9,390 nt of DNA from CAZKNF01 sp964554105 (GCA_964554105.1 CAZKNF010000098.1:1-9390); one strand, 5' to 3'. Positions 1 to 7,063 are shown, counted from the stretch's first letter. The notes: generated by a model not told the origin, from the sequence alone. A program made the numbers and translations.

Positions 1-429
1 GTCCCCAATGGTGACCTGACGCTCCTGCATACTTTCGAGCAACGCGCTCTGGACTTTGGCCGGTGAGCGGTTAATTTCATCGGCGAGGATGATATTCGCG
101 AAGATGGGGCCCTTCTTGATCGAGAACGAGCCTTCCTTCTGGTTATACACGAGCGTGCCTAGCAGGTCGGCGGGCAGGAGATCCGGCGTGAATTGAATCC
201 GCTGAAACTGCGTCCCGATCGCACTCGCGAGCGAGCTGACGGTGAGCGTCTTCGCGAGTCCGGGCACACCTTCCAGGAGCACGTGTCCGTCGCCGAGAAG
301 GCCGATGAGCAGGCGCTCGATCATGTATCGCTGTCCGATGATTACACGGCCGATCTCAGTGATGAGCTCGTCAATAAAGGCGCTCTCCTGCGAGATCCGC
401 TCGTTCACCTGGGCTAAGTCGAAGGACAT
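1..429 (-). CDS. MoxR-family AAA+ ATPase, N-terminal part (cut by the left window edge)
   Basis: The visible 143 codons begin at an ATG (positions 429-427) and run open to base 1. The protein has a MoxR-type AAA+ layout: an N-terminal helical segment, then Walker A GVPGLAKT at residues 54-61, the conserved QFTPDLLPADLLG stretch at about 79-91, and Walker B with ILADEINR at 114-121, followed by SPAKVQSALLESMQE. These signatures are diagnostic of the MoxR subgroup. MoxR ATPases are thought to act as chaperone-like remodellers, often for partner proteins with von Willebrand factor A domains. The partners are usually encoded immediately downstream (DUF58 and BatA/BatB-like genes), which here would lie left of the window. 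Sensor regions and the lid domain are not visible. The gene lies 105 bp downstream of the galactokinase-like gene on the same strand, so co-transcription is possible. No clear Shine-Dalgarno motif precedes the ATG. Confidence 0.93.
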   Translation of the reverse strand, partial: MSFDLAQVNERISQESAFIDELITEIGRVIIGQRYMIERLLIGLLGDGHVLLEGVPGLAKTLTVSSLASAIGTQFQRIQFTPDLLPADLLGTLVYNQKEGSFSIKKGPIFANIILADEINRSPAKVQSALLESMQERQVTIGD

Positions 430-449
430 CGGGGAGTCTTACGTGATGA

Positions 450-486
450 GATTAGGAGGTGAGCGGCGAGAGCATAATGGATTAGG
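450..486. repeat. Pair of GATTAGG direct repeats upstream of the MoxR gene
   Basis: GATTAGG occurs at 450-456 and again at 480-486, exactly 30 bp apart, which is close to three helical turns. Each copy is followed by a G-rich stretch (AGG and GGG). The pair lies in the 105-bp gap between the galactokinase-like stop codon and the MoxR start, 20-60 bp upstream of MoxR. The spacing would suit a dimeric regulator or a promoter-proximal element, but the repeat is short and could be chance. No promoter can be assigned with confidence. Confidence 0.3.
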
Positions 487-534
487 GGGAGGCGTCACGC
501 GTGCGGAGATGCAGCCGTTCAGAGAAGCACGCTG

Positions 535-1770
535 CTAGAGCAGCATAATGTCCGGGCGGATATCAAATCGTTCTTTTAGCGTCAACTGAATCCGATCCAG
601 ACATCGAGGTACGATGAAGGGTTGTCCTGCAACAAGAACGCAGCCGCCCCTGCCTGTGACGCCGGCACCGTACATCCCTTCGATGCTCATCACTTCTGTT
701 TCGTGAACGACGGCATCGACGAGCTCGTTCGTGCTGCCCCAGTCCTTCTGATGGGAAGAGTGAGACATCAGCAGAAGCGCTCCGAACATCTGCCAGTCCC
801 TACGTCGGACTGCCGCCACCAGTTTCTGAACGCGGCGGTTCTCGGTTACGAGGTGGCGGACAATAGGCTTGTATCTGCGCGGCAGTACATCGAGTGCGAC
901 TCTCAAGTCCTTATGCTCGAGATCACGCAGCGAACCGAGGTCGGGAAATCCTTTTCGGCGAAGCATGGCGGCAGCGTTCTCCGCCCGTTCACGCATCTTG
1001 GTATGGTAGGAGACATGCTGAAGAACGCCCATCCCGACGTCGACGAGGCCCCAACCGAGCATCTCGCGCGGCGGTGCCTCCAAGGCCAGATGCTCGAGTG
1101 TATGCGTATCGACGAGAGCATACTCTTCGGGCGAACTTTCGTCGGCCGCGACAAGATACGCTATGCTGAAAGGATACCCCGCGCACGACTCGATGACGTC
1201 GCCCACGAGTTGTTGGATTTCGAGACTGCTCTGCGGCAGCGCAAATAACGACTGGGCGACACGCGCTGTCGCGATTCCGAGAGCCGCCAGATACCCATCC
1301 AGGCAGGCGGAGGGTACAGTGCTGACGACCGCGACTTCAATACTCGTATCATCGGGCAGAAGACGTCGAAGAATTTCCTCCGTAAGCCGGACCCATGCCG
1401 GCTCATCCGCGTCCGACGGACGATCCGGGGCGAAGGTCCATGCCTCTTCACCTCCTTCGAATACGAGTCTGCACGTTCCGGTCGGCACTATCCGCGCCGC
1501 TACGGCCGTTCCGAGCGGGAGTGGCATCAGGATGGCAAACCCGTCGAAGTAGTGTGTATGCTCGCCGAGAAGTCCTGCGACTCCATGGGCGAAAGCCGCT
1601 TCGGCCGCCGCCGGACGCGTACCGAATCGTGCATCGAGTAGGGAGCGACTTCGTTCCGTGAGCTGGTCCGGTCGAACGATCGTCCGCTCCTGCAGCCGGT
1701 CGAGTGCATCGAGGTACGGCGTCACGTACGGCGGGGCACCTGTACGTTCACGAATCAAATCTGAAGGCAT
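535..1770 (-). CDS. Galactokinase-family GHMP protein with degenerate active site (probable pseudokinase)
   Basis: This 411-residue protein has the length and motif order of galactokinase. It contains GLLGEHTHYFDGF at 66-78 (family form: LIGEHTDYxxGF), then MPLPLGTAVA at 82-91. A segment at 151-178 lines up without gaps with the usual TVPLGSGLSSSA...ATA.ALQALF region. NRRVQKLVAAV..RDWQMFGALLLMSH at 311-336 matches the galactokinase helical region, and GAGVTGRGGCVLV at 368-380 corresponds to the C-terminal GGGFGGC motif. The key residues are changed. The Arg and Asn of PGRVN are replaced (H62-G-V-A-G66), the sugar-binding Asp of GEHTDY is His73, GLSSSA is replaced by CLDGYLA (156-162), and the GIMDQ segment with the catalytic Asp reads approximately SIAYL (202-206). 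Galactose phosphorylation is therefore doubtful. It may be a sensor or scaffold (yeast Gal3 is a precedent for a non-enzymatic paralogue), or a GHMP enzyme with another substrate. The gene is divergent from the RND transporter and 105 bp upstream of MoxR. No Shine-Dalgarno motif is visible. Confidence 0.8.
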   Translation of the reverse strand: MPSDLIRERTGAPPYVTPYLDALDRLQERTIVRPDQLTERSRSLLDARFGTRPAAAEAAFAHGVAGLLGEHTHYFDGFAILMPLPLGTAVAARIVPTGTCRLVFEGGEEAWTFAPDRPSDADEPAWVRLTEEILRRLLPDDTSIEVAVVSTVPSACLDGYLAALGIATARVAQSLFALPQSSLEIQQLVGDVIESCAGYPFSIAYLVAADESSPEEYALVDTHTLEHLALEAPPREMLGWGLVDVGMGVLQHVSYHTKMRERAENAAAMLRRKGFPDLGSLRDLEHKDLRVALDVLPRRYKPIVRHLVTENRRVQKLVAAVRRRDWQMFGALLLMSHSSHQKDWGSTNELVDAVVHETEVMSIEGMYGAGVTGRGGCVLVAGQPFIVPRCLDRIQLTLKERFDIRPDIMLL

Positions 1771-1837
1771 GAGGGATCACATCGCCTATATCACGTGAGT
1801 CAAAGACAGATTTTTTGCGACGGACCGGCGAAAAGGT

Positions 1838-1850
1838 CATTAGTCTAATG
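1838..1850. promoter_or_regulatory. Candidate operator: CATTAG-T-CTAATG palindrome with a repeated half-site
   Basis: Positions 1838-1850 read CATTAGTCTAATG, a perfect inverted repeat of 6-bp arms around a single T. Its core TTAGTCTA (1840-1847) recurs exactly at 1921-1928. CATTAG recurs at 1910-1915, where it runs into AATTCTTAGTCTA, so the second site looks like a stretched and imperfect version of the first. Two related sites about 80 bp apart between divergent genes is the usual arrangement for a dimeric repressor or activator. Binding is inference; no regulator gene is present in the window. Confidence 0.4.
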
Positions 1851-1960
1851 GCCCGAATTGTAGAATGCAACGCGCGCCGTCTTATCGCGCCGTAGCCTTT
1901 CACATTATGCATTAGAATTCTTAGTCTACGCCACCGTCAGAGCGTCGTTCGCCGACGTCC

Positions 1961-1966
1961 GGAGGT
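1961..1966 (+). promoter_or_regulatory. Shine-Dalgarno-like GGAGGT upstream of the RND transporter
   Basis: GGAGGT at 1961-1966 is a strong anti-16S match, but it lies 12 nt before the TTG at 1979 and 36 nt before the first in-frame ATG at 2003. This favours the TTG start over the ATG, although the spacing to TTG is longer than usual. No other in-frame ATG or GTG lies closer. Confidence 0.45.
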
Positions 1967-1978
1967 CACGCGGTTATT

Positions 1979-4300
1979 TTGCATTCACACGTCCGAGTTC
2001 GCATGTCAGTATGGTTACGCGCGGCGGTATGGATCATGGACCACCCGCGTCCGACCGTCTCGGTAATCATCCTATGCACGCTGGTGTTCGGCTATCTGAT
2101 GAGCGGCCTCGAGACCGATCATGCGGCCGGAAATTTTGCTGCGGCGGATGAAACGTTCTACGAAGAGTTTCGGGAGACCGGCCGTGTCTTCGGTCGCAGC
2201 GAAACGATTCTTTACGTGGTTTTCCACGGTACCGATCCCTTTGCAGTCGAATTTCTGCGGCCGCTCGACACGTTAACGACGGTGATCGAGGGCATGCGAG
2301 GTGTGGAGAATGTTTTAAGCCTCGCGAATGTACCCCATCTCGAACGTACAGGTAGTGATCTGACGGCTGAGCCTCTCGTCAATGCCGACCTCTCGGCAGA
2401 GGCGCTCACACAGCGTATTCTTAACCAGCCGTTTTTGCGGGGCCTCCTGGTCTCGGAAGACAGCACGGCGACGGTGATGATGGTTCGCATTCTACCGGAC
2501 TTCAACAACCGTCCCGAACGAATCGATCTCGTCAACGAAATCGCGTCGGCTTCGGATCAGCTGCCGGGTCAGGTCGCCCTCGCCGGCTTTCCGTATCTGC
2601 GATCTCAGTATGCGACGCGTGTCACGCGGGAAGCGCCGCTTTTTACCGTTCTCGCGCTCCTCATCTCGCTCGTCTTCCTGTTCGGAACATTCCGCGCCTG
2701 GCGTGCCGTCGTCCTCCCGACAACGATCGTCGTGGTGGGCATGATCTGGACGTTCGGGTTGATGGCGGTGTTTGATCAGAAACTGAATATCGTGACCGCC
2801 GTGCTGCCGGCGCTGATCATAATTATCGGCATGGCGAATGCCATCCACCTGACGACCACGTTTTTCGATCAATATTTGGTTTTGAAAAGCCGGCGACAGG
2901 CGATGATTGTGACGCTGCGTACGGTCGGAGCGGCCACATTTTTAACCAGCGTGACGACGGCGGTCGGTTTTGCGGTCCTCTTGCTTTCCGGCAACCGTCT
3001 GCTGGAAGGGTTCGGTGGTTTCGCCGCGATCGGCATCATGATTCTTTATGGCCTATCGATCACGCTGATACCGATAGCCTATACCAGGGCCCGGCCGCCC
3101 CGATCAGCGGTCGCGTCACTGGCCACGCACGACCGCTTTGCCGGTTTCTTCGACGCGAAGGCGCGGCTCGCTCGGCAGTATGGTGGTGTGATCCTTTTGG
3201 CCGCAGCCCTGCTCGTCGCGGCGAGTGTGGTCGGAGCGACCAGGATTTCGACCGATATGTTCGTCTTCTCGGATTTCTATCCGGATGATCCACTGCGTCA
3301 GGATTTGGCCGTTTTCGAGGAGAAGTTTGGAGGTGTACTGCCACTGGAGGTGGTCATCGAATCGGACCGCCCGGGCCGATTTAAAACGCTGCGGAGCATG
3401 CGTCAGATCGATGAGCTGGAGCAGCGGCTCAGCGAGTTTGAGTCGGTGGGCATGGCATTCTCGGCCGTCGACCTTCTCAAGTTGGGCAACCAGGCTTTTT
3501 TTGGTGGAAATCCGGAGGCCTACCGCCTGCCTTCGAGCTATGAGCTTCCGTTTCTTCAGGGGGCGCTCGAGCGATTTCTGGGTGGCGAGAGGGAGGACGA
3601 TCTCGTCCAAAATCTGCCCTTATTTGTCGATTCGACGTACAGTATGGCGCGGATCCACCTTGGTGTATCAGATATCGGCACTGAGCGAATGAACGCACTC
3701 GCGGATTCGGTACGCGCGATCACCTCGAGGGCGTTCTCGGGCGACGAATTCGATGTCATCGTCACGGGTACAGCTATTGTTTCTACGAGATCGGGCGAGA
3801 GTCTGGTGCGCAATCTGATTATTTCACTGACCGTTGCCCTATGCGTCATCTCCTTGCTGATGGCGTTCCTCTTCCGTTCAGCTGCGTTGACGATCATAAG
3901 CCTTGCACCGAACGTGATACCGCTGTTGATCGTCGGCGGCACGATGGGATTCGCGGGCATCACGTTGAAGCCTTCGACAGCGCTCATCTTCTCGCTTGCC
4001 TTTGGCATCGCGGTTGACGATACGATTCACTTCCTGGCGAAGTACCGGATCCACCGTGATGAAGGAATGAGTCGAGACGAAGCCGTACGAGGAACGCTCG
4101 GCGAGACAGGGAAAGCTATCCTATTCACGTCACTCGTTCTGATGAGCGGTTTCCTCGTATTCACGCTCTCGAGCTTCGGCGGTACGGTGAGCATGGGTGC
4201 CTTGACGGCGCTTACGCTTGCGGTGGCCATGATCGCAAATTTGCTCCTCATGCCGGCGCTCCTGTATCGATACGGACCCGTGGAAAATCGGAGGAAGTGA
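1979..4300 (+). CDS. MMPL/RND-superfamily (HAE3-like) membrane transporter
   Basis: The 773-residue protein has the tandem architecture of MMPL/HAE3 RND permeases. TM1 (about 25-43) is followed by a large periplasmic domain (about 44-218), a block of five helices (about 221-368), a cytoplasmic linker and TM7 (about 402-422). A second periplasmic domain (about 423-608) and a final five-helix block (about 611-762) complete it. The second block carries the signature GIAVDDTIHFLAKYR (676-690), with Asp680 and Asp681 in the position of the proton-relay acids. The matching place in the first block reads GMANAIHLTTTF (284-295), without an acid. Such proteins use the proton gradient to export lipids or other hydrophobic molecules. 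The substrate cannot be told from sequence. No membrane-fusion or outer-membrane partner gene is adjacent, consistent with stand-alone MMPL types. The start is uncertain: TTG at 1979 (with GGAGGT upstream) or ATG at 2003, which would remove eight residues. The gene converges on fmt with 12 bp between stop codons. Confidence 0.93.
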   Translation: MHSHVRVRMSVWLRAAVWIMDHPRPTVSVIILCTLVFGYLMSGLETDHAAGNFAAADETFYEEFRETGRVFGRSETILYVVFHGTDPFAVEFLRPLDTLTTVIEGMRGVENVLSLANVPHLERTGSDLTAEPLVNADLSAEALTQRILNQPFLRGLLVSEDSTATVMMVRILPDFNNRPERIDLVNEIASASDQLPGQVALAGFPYLRSQYATRVTREAPLFTVLALLISLVFLFGTFRAWRAVVLPTTIVVVGMIWTFGLMAVFDQKLNIVTAVLPALIIIIGMANAIHLTTTFFDQYLVLKSRRQAMIVTLRTVGAATFLTSVTTAVGFAVLLLSGNRLLEGFGGFAAIGIMILYGLSITLIPIAYTRARPPRSAVASLATHDRFAGFFDAKARLARQYGGVILLAAALLVAASVVGATRISTDMFVFSDFYPDDPLRQDLAVFEEKFGGVLPLEVVIESDRPGRFKTLRSMRQIDELEQRLSEFESVGMAFSAVDLLKLGNQAFFGGNPEAYRLPSSYELPFLQGALERFLGGEREDDLVQNLPLFVDSTYSMARIHLGVSDIGTERMNALADSVRAITSRAFSGDEFDVIVTGTAIVSTRSGESLVRNLIISLTVALCVISLLMAFLFRSAALTIISLAPNVIPLLIVGGTMGFAGITLKPSTALIFSLAFGIAVDDTIHFLAKYRIHRDEGMSRDEAVRGTLGETGKAILFTSLVLMSGFLVFTLSSFGGTVSMGALTALTLAVAMIANLLLMPALLYRYGPVENRRK

Positions 4301-4312
4301 GCCCTCGTCCGC

Positions 4313-5302
4313 TCAGCCAAGGACCGCGCCAGTTCGCAGAGGATAGCCTCTCAGGAATTCTTCCGCTTTGAGGCGCCGCTTTCCCTGCTGTTGGATTTCT
4401 AGAATCTCGACAGCGCCGGTCTCGCAGGCGAGGATAAGGCGCTCAGAGGCTTCGATGACGCTGCCTGCCTCCGGTCTGGACGTCGTATTCGAAGGTGCGT
4501 CAGTATCGGTGTCGGAAGGATCGGCAGATCCGGGAGGTGCGGCGGCAGTCTCGGCCAGCTTCGTCCGATAGATCTTGAGCTCGGTATCCCCGTGCCGCGT
4601 CCACGCCCCAGGATACGGTGACAGGCCTCGAATCTGATTGTGGACGACTCCGGCCGACCGGCGCCAGTCGATCTCACAGTCTGCTCGGTGAATCTTCGGC
4701 GCCGGCGTGGCAAGGGCATCGTCCTGCGCCTGAGTCTGTACATCCCCACGCTCGATCTTGTCTACGGTCTCCAGAACGGCGATCGCCCCAATCTCCATCA
4801 TCCGGTCGTGCACTTCGCCTGCCGTCTCGTTCGGTCCGATCGCCATTTCCTTTTGCAGAATGATGCTGCCGGTGTCGACTTGCTCGCGTAGAAAGAATGT
4901 GGTGACGCCAGTTGTCTTTTCTCCATTCATTATCGCATGATTTATCGGCGCCGCGCCGCGGTACTTCGGCAACAGAGAGCCGTGCAGATTGAAGGCGCCG
5001 ATACGTGCTGCTTCGAAGACGGTAGGCGGCAGAATCCGAAATGCCACGACGATAATCAGGTCCGCTTCGAGATCGCGCACTTCATCGGCAAAGCTCTCCG
5101 CTTTGACGGATTCCGGCTGCAAAATGGGATGAATGCCATGCTGGATGGCGGCTTCCTTTACCGGCGTTGGCGTCACTTCCCGCCCTCGGCCACGGGGCCG
5201 ATCCGGACCGGTCGCGACGGCGGTGGGTCGGTAGCCTGCGTCGACGAGTTTATTCAGCGAGGGCACTGCGAATCCAGGTGTACCCATGAAGATAATGCGC
5301 AT
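4313..5302 (-). CDS. fmt: Methionyl-tRNA formyltransferase
   Basis: The enzyme transfers a formyl group from 10-formyltetrahydrofolate to Met-tRNA(fMet) for translation initiation in the cytosol. The 329-residue product opens with MRIIFMGTPGFAVPSL, characteristic of Fmt. It has the catalytic Asn105 and His107 in FNLHGSLLPKYRGAAPIN (104-121) and Asp143 in VDTGSII (142-148). The C-terminal OB-fold domain starts near 205 and includes IRGLSPYPGAWT (224-235). The protein is slightly longer than the usual 310-315 residues because of a low-complexity Ala/Pro/Ser/Thr/Asp-rich stretch at about 250-278 inside the C-terminal domain. No peptide deformylase gene, a common partner, is adjacent. A terminator hairpin 50 bp upstream separates fmt from the GWxTD gene, so it probably has its own short promoter region. 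No Shine-Dalgarno motif is evident before the ATG. Confidence 0.97.
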   Translation of the reverse strand: MRIIFMGTPGFAVPSLNKLVDAGYRPTAVATGPDRPRGRGREVTPTPVKEAAIQHGIHPILQPESVKAESFADEVRDLEADLIIVVAFRILPPTVFEAARIGAFNLHGSLLPKYRGAAPINHAIMNGEKTTGVTTFFLREQVDTGSIILQKEMAIGPNETAGEVHDRMMEIGAIAVLETVDKIERGDVQTQAQDDALATPAPKIHRADCEIDWRRSAGVVHNQIRGLSPYPGAWTRHGDTELKIYRTKLAETAAAPPGSADPSDTDTDAPSNTTSRPEAGSVIEASERLILACETGAVEILEIQQQGKRRLKAEEFLRGYPLRTGAVLG

Positions 5303-5353
5303 GCGGAATGTGGTGTATCGATTCGCGGGCGGAAGACCGGCGACATCTTAATG

Positions 5354-5390
5354 AAAAACGGGACGCCTCGTGAAGAAGCGGCCCGTTTTT
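5354..5390 (-). terminator. Rho-independent terminator after the GWxTD gene
   Basis: The arms AAAAACGGG (5354-5362) and CCCGTTTTT (5382-5390) are perfectly complementary over 9 bp. The stem extends past one mismatch (5363/5381) by CGC (5364-5366) pairing with GCG (5378-5380), leaving an 11-nt loop. Read on the minus strand it begins 38 nt after the GWxTD stop codon and ends in five T residues, a textbook intrinsic terminator. The symmetric A and T tracts would allow function on both strands, but there is no plus-strand gene here. It isolates fmt from upstream transcription. Confidence 0.88.
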
Positions 5391-5428
5391 ACGAAAGCTC
5401 GATCCTGGCCGAATTGGAAATTGGCGGA

Positions 5429-6790
5429 TTATCGAATGCGCGTCCGTTCATCCCAGTACGGCACCATCAACTCATAATCTCCGAGGCCCGTCTTATCGAT
5501 AAAGATGAAGCGACGGCCGATGCGATAATAGAACCAGACCTCGTACGGCTTCACGTCGAAGTTAAATGGATGCTGCTCGACAAAGTCGGGCTCGCCGAAG
5601 AGAACCATTATCTGGCCGCGATCGGTTTGCCATCCTTTGTCAAAGGTCCCGTAATTCTTATTGGCATACGCAACCCGGTAGTAATACTCTTCCATCCGTT
5701 CGTTGCGATCCGTTCCCCGGGTCGGGTCTCGCTTCTTCCAGAACTCTCGGAAGCGGGCGAGGCGCTCCTGTTCGGTGCGGCCGTCGTTTATGTAGTCGAG
5801 ATCTCTGTTCTTGGCGATATAGCGGAGCTGCGCGATCGCTTCGTCAAGATCACGCACGTGATCGGCCAGACCGGTCCACTGCAGCACCATGGGCTTCTCG
5901 GCTCGATCGAGGAGCGCACCCTCTTCATCCATAATCGAAACGCGCGCGACGTATTCGCCCACTTTGAAATCGTCTAGCGGTATTTCGACGACGAACTGGT
6001 TGCGCCCTTGCTGTACCTCGCGCGGCGCTGTCTCCTGATACGAAATTTCGGCGTTCTCCGGTTCGTCACTTCGTCCGAGTCCGAGGAGAGATTTAACAGA
6101 CGGCGGCCCGCTGCTCTTCCGCACTCGGACGATCTCCCGCTCGACGCGGACGTGCCGTGCTTGATCCGCATAAATCTCATAGAATACTTTGAAGCTTCCC
6201 TGTTCGCTTCCAATTCGGTGGCTGACTGCCGGCGTAATGCTGTTAGCCGACGGATCATACGATTCAATGAGAATAAGATCGCTTACGGCGACGTCGCTCG
6301 ACAGATTGCGCACGTCGACCGCAAGCTCCTCGAAGAACGATTCGCTGGAATTCCGGTCGTCGATTTCAAACTGCAGGAGGTACTTCCCGGGTGCGAGATC
6401 CAGGGATTGAATCGTTCGGTCGTAGAGTTGATCGGTCTGAGTTTGAGCAAAGTCAGGAGCTGGTACGGCCTGCTCCCAGGTGCGCGTTTGCACCAGATTG
6501 CCGGGGTTCGAATCGCCCTTCAGCTCGTGTACTTCGATGGCGATGCTGTAGCGGGCTTCGAAGCCGTCGCCTGAGGTGATAAAGCGGAGGGAGGAGTACG
6601 GAACGCGCGTATAAACATCGAGCCGGCTCTCGCCCGAGCCGTCGCTGGCTCGCGCCGACACTGCATCGACTTCGAATTGGGGATTGATGTACTGCGCAGA
6701 GGATGCCGGAGCGCCGATAGTACACAGGAATGCCGCGATCAGGAAGCCTGCCGCGAGGTACGCGGCGTTCTTATGTAAGCAACCAACCAT
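5429..6790 (-). CDS. Secreted GWxTD-domain protein
   Basis: The 453-residue product starts with a signal peptide: basic residue at position 7, hydrophobic core about 10-28, and a probable signal peptidase I cleavage after ASSA (residue 32, before QY). Cys23 does not sit in a good lipobox. The middle (about 38-305) is beta-rich, in two or three repeats resembling immunoglobulin-like or macroglobulin-type strands. The C-terminal part (about 310-453) is the GWxTD domain: a helical LDEAIAQLRYIAKNRDLDY segment, FREFWKKRDPT (347-357), the naming motif GWQTDRGQIMVLFGEPD (386-402), then PYEVWFYYRIGRRFIFID (415-432). GWxTD proteins occur in Bacteroidota, Rhodothermota, Acidobacteriota and relatives. 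Their biochemical role is not established, so none is assigned. An AGGAGG lies 4 nt before the ATG and fixes the start. The gene follows ftsY by 273 bp and is closed by a strong terminator. Confidence 0.9.
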   Translation of the reverse strand: MVGCLHKNAAYLAAGFLIAAFLCTIGAPASSAQYINPQFEVDAVSARASDGSGESRLDVYTRVPYSSLRFITSGDGFEARYSIAIEVHELKGDSNPGNLVQTRTWEQAVPAPDFAQTQTDQLYDRTIQSLDLAPGKYLLQFEIDDRNSSESFFEELAVDVRNLSSDVAVSDLILIESYDPSANSITPAVSHRIGSEQGSFKVFYEIYADQARHVRVEREIVRVRKSSGPPSVKSLLGLGRSDEPENAEISYQETAPREVQQGRNQFVVEIPLDDFKVGEYVARVSIMDEEGALLDRAEKPMVLQWTGLADHVRDLDEAIAQLRYIAKNRDLDYINDGRTEQERLARFREFWKKRDPTRGTDRNERMEEYYYRVAYANKNYGTFDKGWQTDRGQIMVLFGEPDFVEQHPFNFDVKPYEVWFYYRIGRRFIFIDKTGLGDYELMVPYWDERTRIR

Positions 6791-7063
6791 TCAGCCTCCT
6801 CACAAGCTTGATTGTGTGCCGGATTCCTCCCAGTCGCCGGCCACACTGCACGGGAACGCCGAAAACCTGGACTTCTTGGGCAAGCGACCCGGTGCGTAGA
6901 TCGGCGCACATTCCGCGATTTTTAATATCGTCAATTCTGCCGGCCGAGCACGCCACGGTACCACAAGTGGTGAAAATCTCACATTGAACGGTAGAATAAA
7001 GTTTCTGAACCGAATCCCGCGCCGGATCGCAACGCCGCCCTTCGCCATGCGTGCTTTTGCGGC
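6791..7063 (-). other. 273-bp gap between ftsY and the GWxTD gene
   Basis: The gap holds the GWxTD ribosome-binding site at its left end, and I find no recognisable RNA gene, terminator or conserved protein. Open frames of 61 and 82 codons run leftwards through it on the minus strand, but neither product resembles a known family or has a ribosome-binding site. A promoter for the GWxTD gene could lie here. A TTGACG hexamer (minus strand, about 6938-6933) has no adequate -10 partner. Without a terminator after ftsY, read-through from ftsY is also possible. Confidence 0.4.
6795..6800 (-). promoter_or_regulatory. Shine-Dalgarno AGGAGG of the GWxTD gene
   Basis: On the minus strand AGGAGG lies 4 nt upstream of the ATG at 6790-6788. 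It is the clearest ribosome-binding site in the window. It supports the chosen start, which also gives a complete signal peptide. Confidence 0.75.

Larger units (their letters stand above)
1771..1978. promoter_or_regulatory. Divergent intergenic region between the galactokinase-like gene and the RND transporter
   Basis: This 208-bp stretch separates two divergently transcribed genes and must hold promoters for both. It contains several short symmetric elements: TCACGTGA at 1791-1798, an exact palindrome at 1838-1850, ATGCAT at 1908-1913 and AGAATTCT at 1914-1921. It is locally more AT-rich than the flanking genes, with a T6 run at 1811-1816. TAGAAT hexamers resembling a -10 element occur at 1861-1866 and 1913-1918 on the plus strand, but neither has a convincing -35 partner. 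I see no gene or RNA here. Confidence 0.55.

Noticed and set aside
531..544. Inverted repeat GCTGCT-AG-AGCAGC over the galactokinase-like stop codon, considered as a terminator
   Set aside because: The loop is only two bases and there is no T-tract, so it is not a credible intrinsic terminator.
622..1248. A 208-codon plus-strand open frame inside the galactokinase-like gene
   Set aside because: It is antisense to a gene with clear family similarity, and its translation has no domain features.
4937..5977. A 346-codon plus-strand open frame across fmt, the terminator gap and the GWxTD gene
   Set aside because: It is antisense to two well-supported genes and to the terminator. Its product looks like no family, and long antisense frames are common in GC-rich DNA.
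6500..6520. T-loop-like GGTTCGAATC on the plus strand
   Set aside because: It lies inside the GWxTD coding sequence, and no acceptor, D or anticodon stems can be built around it.
6771..7048. Small minus-strand open frames (61 and 82 codons) between ftsY and the GWxTD gene
   Set aside because: They overlap each other or the start of the GWxTD gene, have no ribosome-binding site and no recognisable motif. Chance frames are the simplest explanation.
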